Of a stretch of 64,000 nucleotides of DNA, positions 17,278 through 25,709 are shown piece by piece. Origin of the DNA: Streptomyces sp. LX-29 (lineage in GTDB: Bacteria; Actinomycetota; Actinomycetes; Streptomycetales; Streptomycetaceae). Under the pieces are notes generated by a model that saw only the letters and a list, made by a program, of their open reading frames with translations, searched no databases and was not told the origin of the DNA. Numbering within the stretch: the stretch's first letter is position 1; each line of letters begins with the position of its first letter. The stretch spans positions 1,550,001 through 1,614,000 of the forward strand of contig NZ_CP089746.1 of assembly GCF_029541745.1 (NCBI RefSeq). Reading direction: 5' to 3'. The translations under genes were made by a program, and so were the position numbers.

Positions 17278-17668
17278 GACCCGATTCCCTCCCCACTGCC
17301 CGCGTGTACGCGTGGTCCACGCCACAGCGCGAGCGTCGTAACCACCTCTGGCGTAACGGTTACCCGCGAGTTAAGCTGCCGGCCACGAGCAGCACTCAAG
17401 CTCGGGCGGCCTGGTGACGCAGCCGCCAAGAGTGACGTCGGTTCGGCACTCGAGTATCTGTACGGCACGGCCCCGGGACAGGGCCTGCCGCAGCGTTCTT
17501 CGCGGGTTTCACCGAGTTCTTACGACTTTCTACGAGCAGTGGTGCCCGTCCAGGAGCGCGTAACTCCCCTTCCGCCGCGGCCCGGAGCGTTTTCCAGGTT
17601 ACGGCGGATCCGGATCCCTCAGTCGTCACCTCTCCCCGAGACCGGGGAACACCCTCAGGAGACCCTCG
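17278..17668. other. Divergent intergenic region with palindrome GTAACGGTTAC
   Basis: This 391-bp gap separates the HEAT-repeat gene (minus) from the dehydrogenase (plus). It contains GTAAC-G-GTTAC (17353-17363), a plausible regulator site, and AGGAG 8 nt before the dehydrogenase ATG. I see no convincing -35/-10 pair and no small gene. Confidence 0.4.
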
Positions 17669-19486
17669 ATGGGCCGAACGTCCACACCTGAACCCTCCCC
17701 CGCGCCGTCCCTCAGCCTGCGCACCGTGGCCGTGATCGGCCTCGGCACCATGGGCACCGGCATCGCCGAGGTGCTGACCCGCGCCGGTCGCGAGGTCATC
17801 GGCATCGACATCAGCGAGGCCGCCGCCCGTACCGCCGTCGCCGCCCTGGAGTCCGCCACCGCCCGCGCGGTGCGCCGCGAGAAGCTCACCGAGGAGGAGC
17901 GGACCGCGGTCCTCGGCCGGTTCCGCACCTCCACCGAGCTGGCCGACGCCGCCGGCGCCGACCTCGTCATCGAGGTGGTGCCGGAGCACTACGAGACCAA
18001 GCACGAGGTCTTCACCGCGCTGGACGCCGTCGTGCGCCCGGAGACGATCCTGGCCACCGGCACCAACGCGTTGTCGGTGACCCGGCTGGCCGCGGACTCC
18101 GCCCGCCCCGAGCGCGTCCTGGGCCTGCACTTCTTCAACCCCGCCCCCGCCATGAAGCTGGTCGAGGTGGTGTCCTCCGTGCTGACCGCCCCGGCGGCGG
18201 TGGCGGCGGTCACCGACCTCGCCCGCGACCTGGGCAAGGAGCCGGTGGCCGTGGGCGACCGGCCGGGCTTCGTCGCCGACGGGCTGCTGTTCGGCTATCT
18301 GAACCAGGCCGCCGCGATGTACGAGGCGAAGTACGCCACGCGCGAGGACATCGACGCCGCCATGAAGCTGGGCTGCGGGCTGCCGATGGGCCCGCTGGCG
18401 CTGCTCGACCTGATCGGCATCGACACCGCGCGCACCGTCCTGGAGGCCATGTACGCCGCATCCCGCGACCGGCTGCACGCTCCCGCCCCGATCCTCGGCC
18501 AGCTCAGCGAGGCCGGGCTGAACGGCCGCAAGTCGGGCCGCGGCTTCTACAGCTACGCGGCGCCGGGCAGCGGGGAGGTGGTGCCGGACGACCTGACTCC
18601 GGGCGACGCGCACGAGACGGCGGCCGGTCGCACCGTGCGTCGGGTCGGCGTGGCCGGCTCGGGCACCATGGCCAGCGGCATCGCCGAGGTCTTCGCCAAG
18701 GCGGGGTACGAGGTGGTGCTGGCCGCCCGCGGCCTGGACAAGGCGGAGAAGGCGAAGGGCCGGATCGACCGCTCGCTGCGACGCTCGGTGGAGAAGGGCC
18801 GGCTGACCGAGGAGGCCGCACGGGAGGCGCTGGAGCGCGTCACCCCGGCCGGCGCGCTGGACGCCTTCGCCGAGGTGGACCTGGCGGTGGAGGCGGTCGC
18901 CGAGGACCTGGCCGTCAAGCAGCAGCTCTTCGCCACCCTGGACAAGGTGTGCAAGCCGGGCGCGGTGCTGGCCACCACCACCTCCTCGCTGCCCGTCATC
19001 GCCTGCGCCCGCGCCACCTCGCGGCCGCGGGACGTGATCGGGATGCACTTCTTCAACCCGGCGCCGGCGATGAAGCTGGTCGAGGTGGTCCGCACCGTGC
19101 TGACCTCGGAGGAGGCGCACGCGACCGTCCGCGCCGTCTGCCGGCAGGTGCGCAAGCACCCGGTGGACTGCGGCGACCGGGCCGGCTTCATCGTCAACGC
19201 GCTGCTGTTCCCCTACCTGAACAACGCCGTGAAGATGGTGCAGGAGCACTACGCCTCGCCGGATGACATCGACGCGGCGATGAAGCTCGGCGGCGGCTAT
19301 CCGATGGGCCCCTTCGAGCTGCTCGACGTCGTCGGCCTGGACGTGTCGCTGGCGATCGAGAAGGTGCTGCACCGCGCGTTCCGCGATCCGGGCCTGGCGC
19401 CCGCGCCGCTGCTGGAGCACCTGGTGGCGGCGGGCTGCCTGGGGCGCAAGACCGGGCGCGGCTTCCGCGAGTATGCGAGGGCCTGA
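17669..19486 (+). CDS. Tandem-duplicated 3-hydroxyacyl-CoA dehydrogenase
   Basis: A 605-residue protein with two complete 3HCDH units (about 17-300 and 318-602), acting on 3-hydroxyacyl/3-hydroxybutyryl-CoA with NAD(P). Each unit has a Rossmann motif (GLGTMGTG, GSGTMASG), the catalytic His-Glu segment HFFNPAPAMKLVEVV, and a helical domain ending GRKSGRGFYSY or GRKTGRGFREY. The second unit keeps the other catalytic residues (Ser in TSSLP, Asn in GFIVNALLF). In the first unit these align with Asn (TNALS) and Asp (GFVADGLLF), so it may not be catalytic. Location upstream of ccr fits acetoacetyl-CoA to crotonyl-CoA conversion feeding the EMC pathway. Confidence 0.92.
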   Translation: MGRTSTPEPSPAPSLSLRTVAVIGLGTMGTGIAEVLTRAGREVIGIDISEAAARTAVAALESATARAVRREKLTEEERTAVLGRFRTSTELADAAGADLVIEVVPEHYETKHEVFTALDAVVRPETILATGTNALSVTRLAADSARPERVLGLHFFNPAPAMKLVEVVSSVLTAPAAVAAVTDLARDLGKEPVAVGDRPGFVADGLLFGYLNQAAAMYEAKYATREDIDAAMKLGCGLPMGPLALLDLIGIDTARTVLEAMYAASRDRLHAPAPILGQLSEAGLNGRKSGRGFYSYAAPGSGEVVPDDLTPGDAHETAAGRTVRRVGVAGSGTMASGIAEVFAKAGYEVVLAARGLDKAEKAKGRIDRSLRRSVEKGRLTEEAAREALERVTPAGALDAFAEVDLAVEAVAEDLAVKQQLFATLDKVCKPGAVLATTTSSLPVIACARATSRPRDVIGMHFFNPAPAMKLVEVVRTVLTSEEAHATVRAVCRQVRKHPVDCGDRAGFIVNALLFPYLNNAVKMVQEHYASPDDIDAAMKLGGGYPMGPFELLDVVGLDVSLAIEKVLHRAFRDPGLAPAPLLEHLVAAGCLGRKTGRGFREYARA

Positions 19487-19571
19487 GTACGTCCCCGGCT
19501 GGGGCGGGCTGCTGGAGCCCGGCGGCGGTCCGCCCCCGCGCACGCACTCCGCAGCGTGTTACGTTCCCCAC

Positions 19572-20393
19572 ATGTCCCAGCCCGTGAAGTCCGCTCGTCC
19601 GAACCGTACGACCGCCGCCGACGGCGGCGACAGCGCCGGCTCGCGCCGTGCGGCCGCGCAGCGCCTGACCATGCGCCGCAAACTGGCCGCCGCTGCCATG
19701 GAGTTGTTCGCGACGAAGGGCTACGAGGCCACGACGGTCGACGAGATCGCCGCCGCGGCCGGGGTCGCCCGCCGCACGTTCTTCCGGCACTTCCGCTCCA
19801 AGGAAGAGGCGATCTTCCCCGACCACGACGACACGCTGGTGCGCGCGGAGGCGGTCCTGGAGGCCGCCCCGCCGCACGAGCACCCGCTGGACACGGTCTG
19901 CCGGGGCATCAAGGAGGTCATGAAGATGTACGCGGCCTCCCCGGCCGCGTCGGTGGAGCGCTACCGGCTGACCCGCGAGGTTCCGGCCCTGCGGGAGGCC
20001 GAGATCGCCTCGGTGGCCCGCTACGAGCGGCTGTTCACCCGCTATCTGCTGGGTCATTTCGACGAGGGCGCGCACCACGTCGGGGACGACGACCCACTGC
20101 TGGCCGAGGTCGCCGCGTCCGCGGTGGTGACCGCGCACAACCACGTGCTGCGACGCTGGCTGCGGGCGGGCGGCCAGGGCGACGTGGAGACGCAGCTGGA
20201 CCACGCGTTCGCCATCGTCCGGGAGACCTTCGGCACCGGCATCGTGGCGGGCCGGTCGCTGTCCGGCCGCGGGCCGGCCGCCGCCGCGACGGTGGAAGCC
20301 GCGGACGAGGTGGTGGTGATGGTGGCGCGCACCGACGCCCCGCTGAACGAGGTCATGCGCACCATCGAGCAGGCCCTGAAGAAGCGCGCCTGA
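19572..20393 (+). CDS. TetR family transcriptional regulator
   Basis: A 273-residue regulator with an N-terminal TetR helix-turn-helix (RRKLAAAAMELFATKGYEATTVDEIAAAAGVARRTFFRHFRSKEEAIF, about 34-81) and a helical ligand domain that includes a MftR-like C-terminal half. The long basic N-terminal arm (about 30 residues) is unusual. There is no clear ribosome site before ATG 19572; TTACGTT ten bases upstream suggests a leaderless transcript. Its position between the dehydrogenase and ccr, in the same direction, makes it the natural candidate to control the EMC operon, perhaps in response to an acyl-CoA; that is inference. Confidence 0.88.
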   Translation: MSQPVKSARPNRTTAADGGDSAGSRRAAAQRLTMRRKLAAAAMELFATKGYEATTVDEIAAAAGVARRTFFRHFRSKEEAIFPDHDDTLVRAEAVLEAAPPHEHPLDTVCRGIKEVMKMYAASPAASVERYRLTREVPALREAEIASVARYERLFTRYLLGHFDEGAHHVGDDDPLLAEVAASAVVTAHNHVLRRWLRAGGQGDVETQLDHAFAIVRETFGTGIVAGRSLSGRGPAAAATVEAADEVVVMVARTDAPLNEVMRTIEQALKKRA

Positions 20394-20504
20394 CGGCCCC
20401 GCGGCCGCCGCTCCCCGCGCCTTTCCGCACGTTCGCGCCCCTTCCCGCGCGCTTCCGCCCCGGCACCGACCACAACCCTTCGCACACCATCACACACCCT
20501 CCGC

Positions 20505-20533
20505 GACGGCCGCCCCTCCTAGGGGCGGCCGTC
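20505..20533 (+). terminator. Terminator after the TetR gene
   Basis: Perfect 13-bp inverted repeat GACGGCCGCCCCT / AGGGGCGGCCGTC with a 3-nt loop, 111 bp past the TetR stop. There is only a short T-containing tail, as is common in Streptomyces. Confidence 0.85.
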
Positions 20534-20557
20534 TTGCTCATGCGTGCAGCCGGAATG

Positions 20558-20575
20558 ACAATTGAGAGAAATTGT
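20558..20575. promoter_or_regulatory. Inverted repeat ACAATT-N6-AATTGT upstream of ccr
   Basis: A perfect 6-bp inverted repeat in an AT-rich patch just upstream of the ccr promoter. Its spacer contains TTGAGAGA, which recurs at 20617-20624 beside the -10. Candidate regulator site. Confidence 0.5.
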
Positions 20576-20589
20576 TGGCACCCAGTGTC

Positions 20590-20618
20590 TTGCCCAGTGG
20601 CACGCGGTGCCATAACTT
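20590..20618 (+). promoter_or_regulatory. ccr promoter with operator palindrome in the spacer
   Basis: TTGCCC (20590-20595) and TAACTT (20613-20618) are 17 bp apart. The spacer holds a perfect palindrome TGGCAC-GCG-GTGCCA (20598-20612), ideally placed for repression. This leaves a leader of about 240 nt before the ccr ATG. The rest of the 20394-20864 gap holds no gene. Confidence 0.65.
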
Positions 20619-20864
20619 GAGAGAGTCCGGGCGGCCGGCGCGTTGAGAAAGCGCGTCGCGCGTCGGCTGTCCCCGCAAGCACCTTGCGCGCCCGGACGCC
20701 TGCGTCACAGGCACCCCCCGGCACCGTCCGGGACCCCAGCGCCACCCGCGCACCGCCGAGCACCACCTCCGCCGAACCGACGGCACCACCGGCTCCACCC
20801 ACAGCCCGTCAGATCGACCCCAGCGTTCCCTCAAGCGTTCTCAGACGCTTCGCCGGAGGCCACC

Positions 20865-22202
20865 ATGAACGAGATCCTGGACGCGATCCTCGCGCCCGAC
20901 AGCACGCCAGCGGACCTGGCGGCGATCCCCCTGCCGGAGTCCTACCGCGCGGTCACCGTGCACAAGGACGAGACCGAGATGTTCGACGGCCTCAGCACCC
21001 GGGAGAAGGATCCGCGCAAGTCCCTTCACCTGGACCAGGTCCCGGTGCCCGAACTCGGCCCCGGCGAGGCCCTCGTCGCCGTGATGGCCAGCTCGGTCAA
21101 CTACAACTCCGTCTGGACCTCGATCTTCGAGCCGCTGTCCACCTTCGGCTTCCTGGAGCGGTACGGCCGGCTCTCCCCGCTGACCAAGCGGCATGACCTC
21201 CCGTACCACGTCATCGGCTCCGACCTGGCGGGCGTGGTGCTGCGCACCGGCCCGGGCGTCAACGCCTGGAAGCCGGGCGACGCCGTCGTGGCGCACTGCC
21301 TGTCGGTGGAGCTGGAGAGCGCCGACGGCCACAACGACACCATGCTCGACCCCGAACAGCGGATCTGGGGCTTCGAGACCAACTTCGGCGGCCTCGCCGA
21401 GATCGCGCTGGTCAAGTCCAACCAGCTGATGCCCAAGCCCAAGCACCTGAGCTGGGAGGAGGCGGCCGCTCCGGGCCTGGTCAACTCCACGGCCTACCGG
21501 CAGCTGGTCTCCCGCAACGGCGCCGGGATGAAGCAGGGCGACAACGTGCTCATCTGGGGCGCCAGCGGCGGACTCGGCTCCTACGCCACCCAGTTCGCGC
21601 TCGCCGGCGGCGCCAACCCGATCTGCGTGGTCTCCAGCGAGCAGAAGGCGGCGATCTGCCGGGCCATGGGGGCCGAGGCGATCATCGACCGCAGCGCCGA
21701 GGGGTACAGGTTCTGGAAGGACGAGCACACCCAGGACCCCAAGGAGTGGAAGCGCTTCGGCAAGCGCATCCGCGAGCTGACCGACGGCGAGGACGTGGAC
21801 ATCGTCTTCGAGCACCCCGGCCGGGAGACCTTCGGCGCCTCGGTCTACGTCACCCGCAAGGGCGGCACCATCGTCACCTGCGCCTCCACCTCCGGCTACA
21901 ACCACGAGTACGACAACCGCTACCTGTGGATGTCGCTCAAGCGCATCGTCGGCTCGCACTTCGCCAACTACCGCGAGGCGTGGGAGGCCAACCGGCTGAT
22001 CGCCAAGGGCAAGATCCACCCCACCCTCTCCAAGACGTACTCCCTGGAGGACACCGGCCAGGCCGCCTACGACGTCCACCGCAACCTGCACCAGGGGAAG
22101 GTCGGCGTGCTGTGCCTGGCCCCCGAGGAGGGCATGGGCGTGACCGACCAGGAACTGCGCGACCAGCACATCGACGCCATCAACCGCTTCCGGAATGTGT
22201 GA
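20865..22202 (+). CDS. ccr: Crotonyl-CoA carboxylase/reductase
   Basis: This 445-residue enzyme of the MDR superfamily reductively carboxylates crotonyl-CoA with CO2 and NADPH to (2S)-ethylmalonyl-CoA, the first committed step of the EMC pathway and a source of polyketide extender units. The CO2-binding residues described for Kitasatospora Ccr fall at identical positions: Asn81 (SSVNYNSVW), Phe170-Glu171 (IWGFETNFGG) and His365 (IVGSHFANY). The nucleotide loop is WGASGGLGSYATQ. GGAGG at 20855-20859 fixes the ATG at 20865; the frame is open upstream, but that leader is not family-like. The gene heads a tight five-gene operon. Confidence 0.98.
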   Translation: MNEILDAILAPDSTPADLAAIPLPESYRAVTVHKDETEMFDGLSTREKDPRKSLHLDQVPVPELGPGEALVAVMASSVNYNSVWTSIFEPLSTFGFLERYGRLSPLTKRHDLPYHVIGSDLAGVVLRTGPGVNAWKPGDAVVAHCLSVELESADGHNDTMLDPEQRIWGFETNFGGLAEIALVKSNQLMPKPKHLSWEEAAAPGLVNSTAYRQLVSRNGAGMKQGDNVLIWGASGGLGSYATQFALAGGANPICVVSSEQKAAICRAMGAEAIIDRSAEGYRFWKDEHTQDPKEWKRFGKRIRELTDGEDVDIVFEHPGRETFGASVYVTRKGGTIVTCASTSGYNHEYDNRYLWMSLKRIVGSHFANYREAWEANRLIAKGKIHPTLSKTYSLEDTGQAAYDVHRNLHQGKVGVLCLAPEEGMGVTDQELRDQHIDAINRFRNV

Positions 22203-22211
22203 GACGCACGC

Positions 22212-24224
22212 ATGACAGAACGCCGTAAAGACCGTCCGTGGCTGATGCGGACCTACGCCGGGCACTCCACCGCCGAGGCGTCCAACGAGCTGTACCGGCG
22301 CAACCTCGCCAAGGGCCAGACCGGTCTGTCGGTCGCGTTCGACCTGCCGACGCAGACCGGCTACGACCCCGACCACATCCTCGCCCGCGGCGAGGTGGGC
22401 CGGGTCGGGGTGCCGGTCTCCCACCTCGGTGACATGCGACGGCTGTTCCAGGACATCCCGCTGGAGCAGATGAACACCTCGATGACGATCAACGCCACCG
22501 CCATGTGGCTGCTGGCGCTCTATCAGGTGGTCGCCGAGGAGCAGGGCGCCGACATCGGCAAGCTGCAGGGCACCACCCAGAACGACATCGTCAAGGAGTA
22601 CCTGTCGCGGGGCACGCATGTCTTCCCGCCGGGGCCCTCGCTGCGGCTGACCACCGACATGATCACCCACACGGTGAACCACATCCCGAAGTGGAACCCG
22701 ATCAACATCTGCAGCTACCACCTGCAGGAGGCGGGGGCCACCCCGGTACAGGAGATCGCCTACGCGATGTCCACGGCGATCGCCGTGCTGGACGCGGTCT
22801 TCGCCTCCGGGCAGATCCCCGAGGAGCGAAAGGGCGATGTCGTCGGTCGCATCTCGTTCTTCGTCAACGCCGGGGTCCGGTTCATCGAGGAGATGTGCAA
22901 GATGCGCGCCTTCGGCCGCATCTGGGACCAGATCACCCGGGAGCGGTACGGGATCGACAACCCCAAGCAGCGTCGCTTCCGCTACGGCGTCCAGGTCAAC
23001 TCGCTCGGCCTGACCGAGGCCCAGCCGGAGAACAACGTCCAGCGGATCGTCCTGGAGATGCTGGCCGTCACCCTCTCCAAGGACGCCCGGGCGCGCGCCG
23101 TGCAGCTCCCCGCCTGGAACGAGGCGCTGGGCCTCCCCCGGCCCTGGGACCAGCAGTGGTCGCTGCGCATCCAGCAGGTCCTGGCGCACGAGAGCGACCT
23201 GCTGGAGTACGAGGACATCTTCGCGGGCTCGCATGTGATCGAGGCCAAGGTGGAGGCGCTGGTCGCCGAGTGCCTGGCCGAGATCGACCGGATCCAGGAG
23301 ATGGGCGGCGCGATGGCGGCCGTGGAGTCCGGCTACCTCAAGGCCCAGCTGGTCTCCTCGCACGCCGAGCGGCGAGCCCGGATCGAGGCCGGCGAGGAGA
23401 AGATCGTCGGCGTCAACTGCTTCGAGTCGACGGAGCCCAACCCGCTCACCGCCGACCTGGACACCGCCATCATGACGGTCGACCCGGCGAACGAGGCCCG
23501 GGTCGTCGCCTCCCTGCACACCTGGCGCGACAACCGCGACGAGGTCCGCGCGCAGGAGTCGCTGTCCGCCCTCAAGGCGGCCGCGGCCGGCGACGCCAAC
23601 CTCTTCGCCGCCACCCTGGAGTGCGCCCGCGCGGGCGTGACGACGGGCGAGTGGTCCTGGGCGCTGCGGGACGTCTTCGGCGAGTTCCGGGCCCCCACGG
23701 GGGTCAGCAGCGCCCCGGTGGCGGTCGCCGCCGAGGCGGGCAGTCTGCTGGCCGAGGTCCGCGACAAGGTGGCCAAGACCGCCGCCGAGCTCGGCAGCGG
23801 CAAGCTGCGGCTGCTGGTCGGCAAGCCCGGCCTGGACGGGCACAGCAACGGCGCCGAGCAGATCGCCGTACGCGCCCGCGACGCCGGCTTCGAGGTGGTC
23901 TACCAGGGGATCCGGCTCACCCCGGAGCAGATCGTCTCGGCCGCCGTCGCCGAGGACGTCCACTGTGTGGGGCTGTCCATCCTCTCCGGCTCGCACGCCG
24001 AGCTGGTGCCCGACGTCCTGCGGCGGCTGCGCGAGGCCGGCGCGGTGGAGCTGCCGGTGATCGTCGGCGGCATCATCCCCTCCGCGGACGCGCAGGCGCT
24101 CCGCGCGGCCGGTGTCGCGGCCGTCTTCACGCCGAAGGACTTCGGCATCACGGAGATCATCGGCCGTATCGTCGACGAGATCCGGAAAGCGAACCAGCTC
24201 GACCCGTTGGAGGTCCCCGCATGA
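22212..24224 (+). CDS. meaA: Ethylmalonyl-CoA mutase (MeaA/Ecm)
   Basis: A 670-residue coenzyme-B12-dependent mutase that rearranges (2R)-ethylmalonyl-CoA to (2S)-methylsuccinyl-CoA. The N-terminal catalytic barrel begins RTYAGHSTAEASNELYRRNLAKGQTGLSVAFDLPTQ and includes NTSMTINATAMWLLALY. The C-terminal cobalamin domain has the full DxHxxG...SxL...GG signature: GKPGLDGHSNGAEQ, GLSILSGSH and VIVGGIIP. Both subunit types are fused in one chain, as in other Ecm/MeaA proteins. It starts 10 nt after ccr with no obvious ribosome site, so it is probably translationally coupled. No epimerase for ethylmalonyl-CoA is in the window. Confidence 0.96.
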   Translation: MTERRKDRPWLMRTYAGHSTAEASNELYRRNLAKGQTGLSVAFDLPTQTGYDPDHILARGEVGRVGVPVSHLGDMRRLFQDIPLEQMNTSMTINATAMWLLALYQVVAEEQGADIGKLQGTTQNDIVKEYLSRGTHVFPPGPSLRLTTDMITHTVNHIPKWNPINICSYHLQEAGATPVQEIAYAMSTAIAVLDAVFASGQIPEERKGDVVGRISFFVNAGVRFIEEMCKMRAFGRIWDQITRERYGIDNPKQRRFRYGVQVNSLGLTEAQPENNVQRIVLEMLAVTLSKDARARAVQLPAWNEALGLPRPWDQQWSLRIQQVLAHESDLLEYEDIFAGSHVIEAKVEALVAECLAEIDRIQEMGGAMAAVESGYLKAQLVSSHAERRARIEAGEEKIVGVNCFESTEPNPLTADLDTAIMTVDPANEARVVASLHTWRDNRDEVRAQESLSALKAAAAGDANLFAATLECARAGVTTGEWSWALRDVFGEFRAPTGVSSAPVAVAAEAGSLLAEVRDKVAKTAAELGSGKLRLLVGKPGLDGHSNGAEQIAVRARDAGFEVVYQGIRLTPEQIVSAAVAEDVHCVGLSILSGSHAELVPDVLRRLREAGAVELPVIVGGIIPSADAQALRAAGVAAVFTPKDFGITEIIGRIVDEIRKANQLDPLEVPA

Positions 24225-25192
24225 CCACGCCGTCCCCCGTGAACCGGCTGCGCCCGCGTCGCTCCTGCCTCGCGGTCCCCGGTTCGAACCCGCGCTTCCT
24301 GGAGAAGGCGCAGGGGCTGCCGGCCGACCAGGTCTTCCTCGACCTGGAGGACGCGTGCGCGCCGCTCGCCAAGCCCGAGGCGCGGCACACCATCGTCAAG
24401 TTCCTCAACGAGGGCGACTGGACCGGCAAGACTCGGGTCGTGCGGGTCAACGACTGGACGACCCACTGGACGTACCGGGACGTCGTGACGGTCGTCGAGG
24501 GCGCGGGCCCCAACCTCGACTGCATCATGCTGCCGAAGGTCCAGAACGCCGAGCAGGTCGTCGCCCTCGACCTGCTGCTGACGCAGATCGAGAAGACGAT
24601 GGGCTTCGAGGTCGGCCGGATCGGCATCGAGGCGCAGATCGAGAACGCGCAGGGCCTGAACAACGTCAACGCGATCGCCCAGGCCTCGCCGCGCATCGAG
24701 ACGATCATCTTCGGCCCCGCCGACTTCATGGCCTCCATCAACATGAAGTCGCTGGTCGTCGGCGAGCAGCCGCCCGGTTACCCGGCGGACGCCTACCACT
24801 ACATCCTGATGAAGATCCTGATGGCGGCCCGCGCCAACGACCTCCAGGCGATCGACGGCCCGTACCTCCAGATCAAGAACGTCGACGGCTTCCGCGAGGT
24901 CGCGGGCCGCGCGGCGGCGCTGGGCTTCGACGGCAAGTGGGTGCTGCACCCGGGTCAGGTGGAGGCCGCCAACGAGGTCTTCTCGCCCTCGCAGGAGGAC
25001 TACGACCACGCGGAGCTGATCCTCGACGCGTACGAGTGGTGCACCTCCGAGGCGGGCGGCAAGAAGGGCTCGGCGATGCTCGGCGACGAGATGATCGACG
25101 AGGCCAGCCGCAAGATGGCACTGGTGATCGCGGGCAAGGGCCGCGCCGCCGGGATGACCCGTACCAGCACGTTCGAGGCCCCGGAGGCGTAA
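24221..25192 (+). CDS. Beta-methylmalyl-CoA/malyl-CoA lyase (HpcH/CitE family)
   Basis: A 323-residue class II aldolase-like lyase. In the EMC pathway this enzyme splits beta-methylmalyl-CoA into glyoxylate and propionyl-CoA. Family motifs are RRSCLAVPGSNPRFLEKA, VFLDLEDACAP (Mg-binding), MLPKVQNAEQV, IEAQIENAQGL (Mg-binding Glu) and IFGPADFMAS; the tail WVLHPGQVEAANEVFSP is also typical. The ATG overlaps the meaA stop by 4 bp (ATGA), and GGAGG precedes it, fixing the start. The place in the operon supports the pathway role; a citramalyl-CoA lyase activity cannot be excluded. Confidence 0.92.
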   Translation: MTTPSPVNRLRPRRSCLAVPGSNPRFLEKAQGLPADQVFLDLEDACAPLAKPEARHTIVKFLNEGDWTGKTRVVRVNDWTTHWTYRDVVTVVEGAGPNLDCIMLPKVQNAEQVVALDLLLTQIEKTMGFEVGRIGIEAQIENAQGLNNVNAIAQASPRIETIIFGPADFMASINMKSLVVGEQPPGYPADAYHYILMKILMAARANDLQAIDGPYLQIKNVDGFREVAGRAAALGFDGKWVLHPGQVEAANEVFSPSQEDYDHAELILDAYEWCTSEAGGKKGSAMLGDEMIDEASRKMALVIAGKGRAAGMTRTSTFEAPEA

Positions 25193-25195
25193 GCG

Positions 25196-25708
25196 ATGCA
25201 GTTCGGACGCACCTACGAGGAGTTCGAGGTCGGCGCGGTCTACCGGCACTGGCCGGGGAAGACCGTCACCGAGTACGACGACCACCTCTTCTGTCTGCTC
25301 ACCATGAACCACCACCCGCTCCACATGGACGCGAACTACGCGGAGAAGACCACCGATTTCGGCAGGAACGTGGTGGTGGGCAACTACATCTACTCCCTGC
25401 TGCTGGGGATGTCGGTGCCGGACGTGTCCGGCAAGGCCATCGCCAACCTGGAGATCGAGTCGCTGAAGCACGTCGCACCGACCTTCCACGGCGACACCAT
25501 CTACGGCGAGACGACGGTGCTGGACAAGTGGCCGTCGAAGTCCAAGGACGACCGCGGGATCGTCTACGTGGAGACCAAGGGCTACAAGCAGGACTCCACC
25601 CTCGTGTGCGTCTTCCGCCGCAAGGTGATGGTCCCCACCGCCACGTACATCAAGGAGCGCGGCGGCGAGCAGCCCGGCCGCCCGGAGTTCCCGGAAGGGG
25701 AGAAGTGA
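25196..25708 (+). CDS. MaoC family hydratase, probable mesaconyl-CoA hydratase
   Basis: A 170-residue hot-dog protein with the R-hydratase motif region YDDHLFCLLTMNHHPLHMDANYAEKT (Asp and His of the catalytic pair). The EMC hydratase (Mch) converts mesaconyl-CoA to beta-methylmalyl-CoA, the substrate of the preceding lyase. Characterised proteobacterial Mch proteins are about twice this length with two hot-dog domains; this one has a single domain and would need to act as a dimer. GGAGG lies 9 nt before the ATG; the gene starts 3 nt after the lyase stop and ends 1 nt before the next gene. Confidence 0.85.
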   Translation: MQFGRTYEEFEVGAVYRHWPGKTVTEYDDHLFCLLTMNHHPLHMDANYAEKTTDFGRNVVVGNYIYSLLLGMSVPDVSGKAIANLEIESLKHVAPTFHGDTIYGETTVLDKWPSKSKDDRGIVYVETKGYKQDSTLVCVFRRKVMVPTATYIKERGGEQPGRPEFPEGEK

Positions 25709-25709
25709 G

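Noticed and set aside
20619..20864. Possible cobalamin riboswitch in the long ccr leader, given the B12-dependent mutase downstream
   Set aside because: I see no B12-box-like or other conserved riboswitch segment in the leader.
24287..24300. GGTTCGAACC, like a tRNA T-loop
   Set aside because: It lies inside the malyl-CoA lyase gene (VPGSNPRF) and no acceptor or anticodon stem surrounds it.
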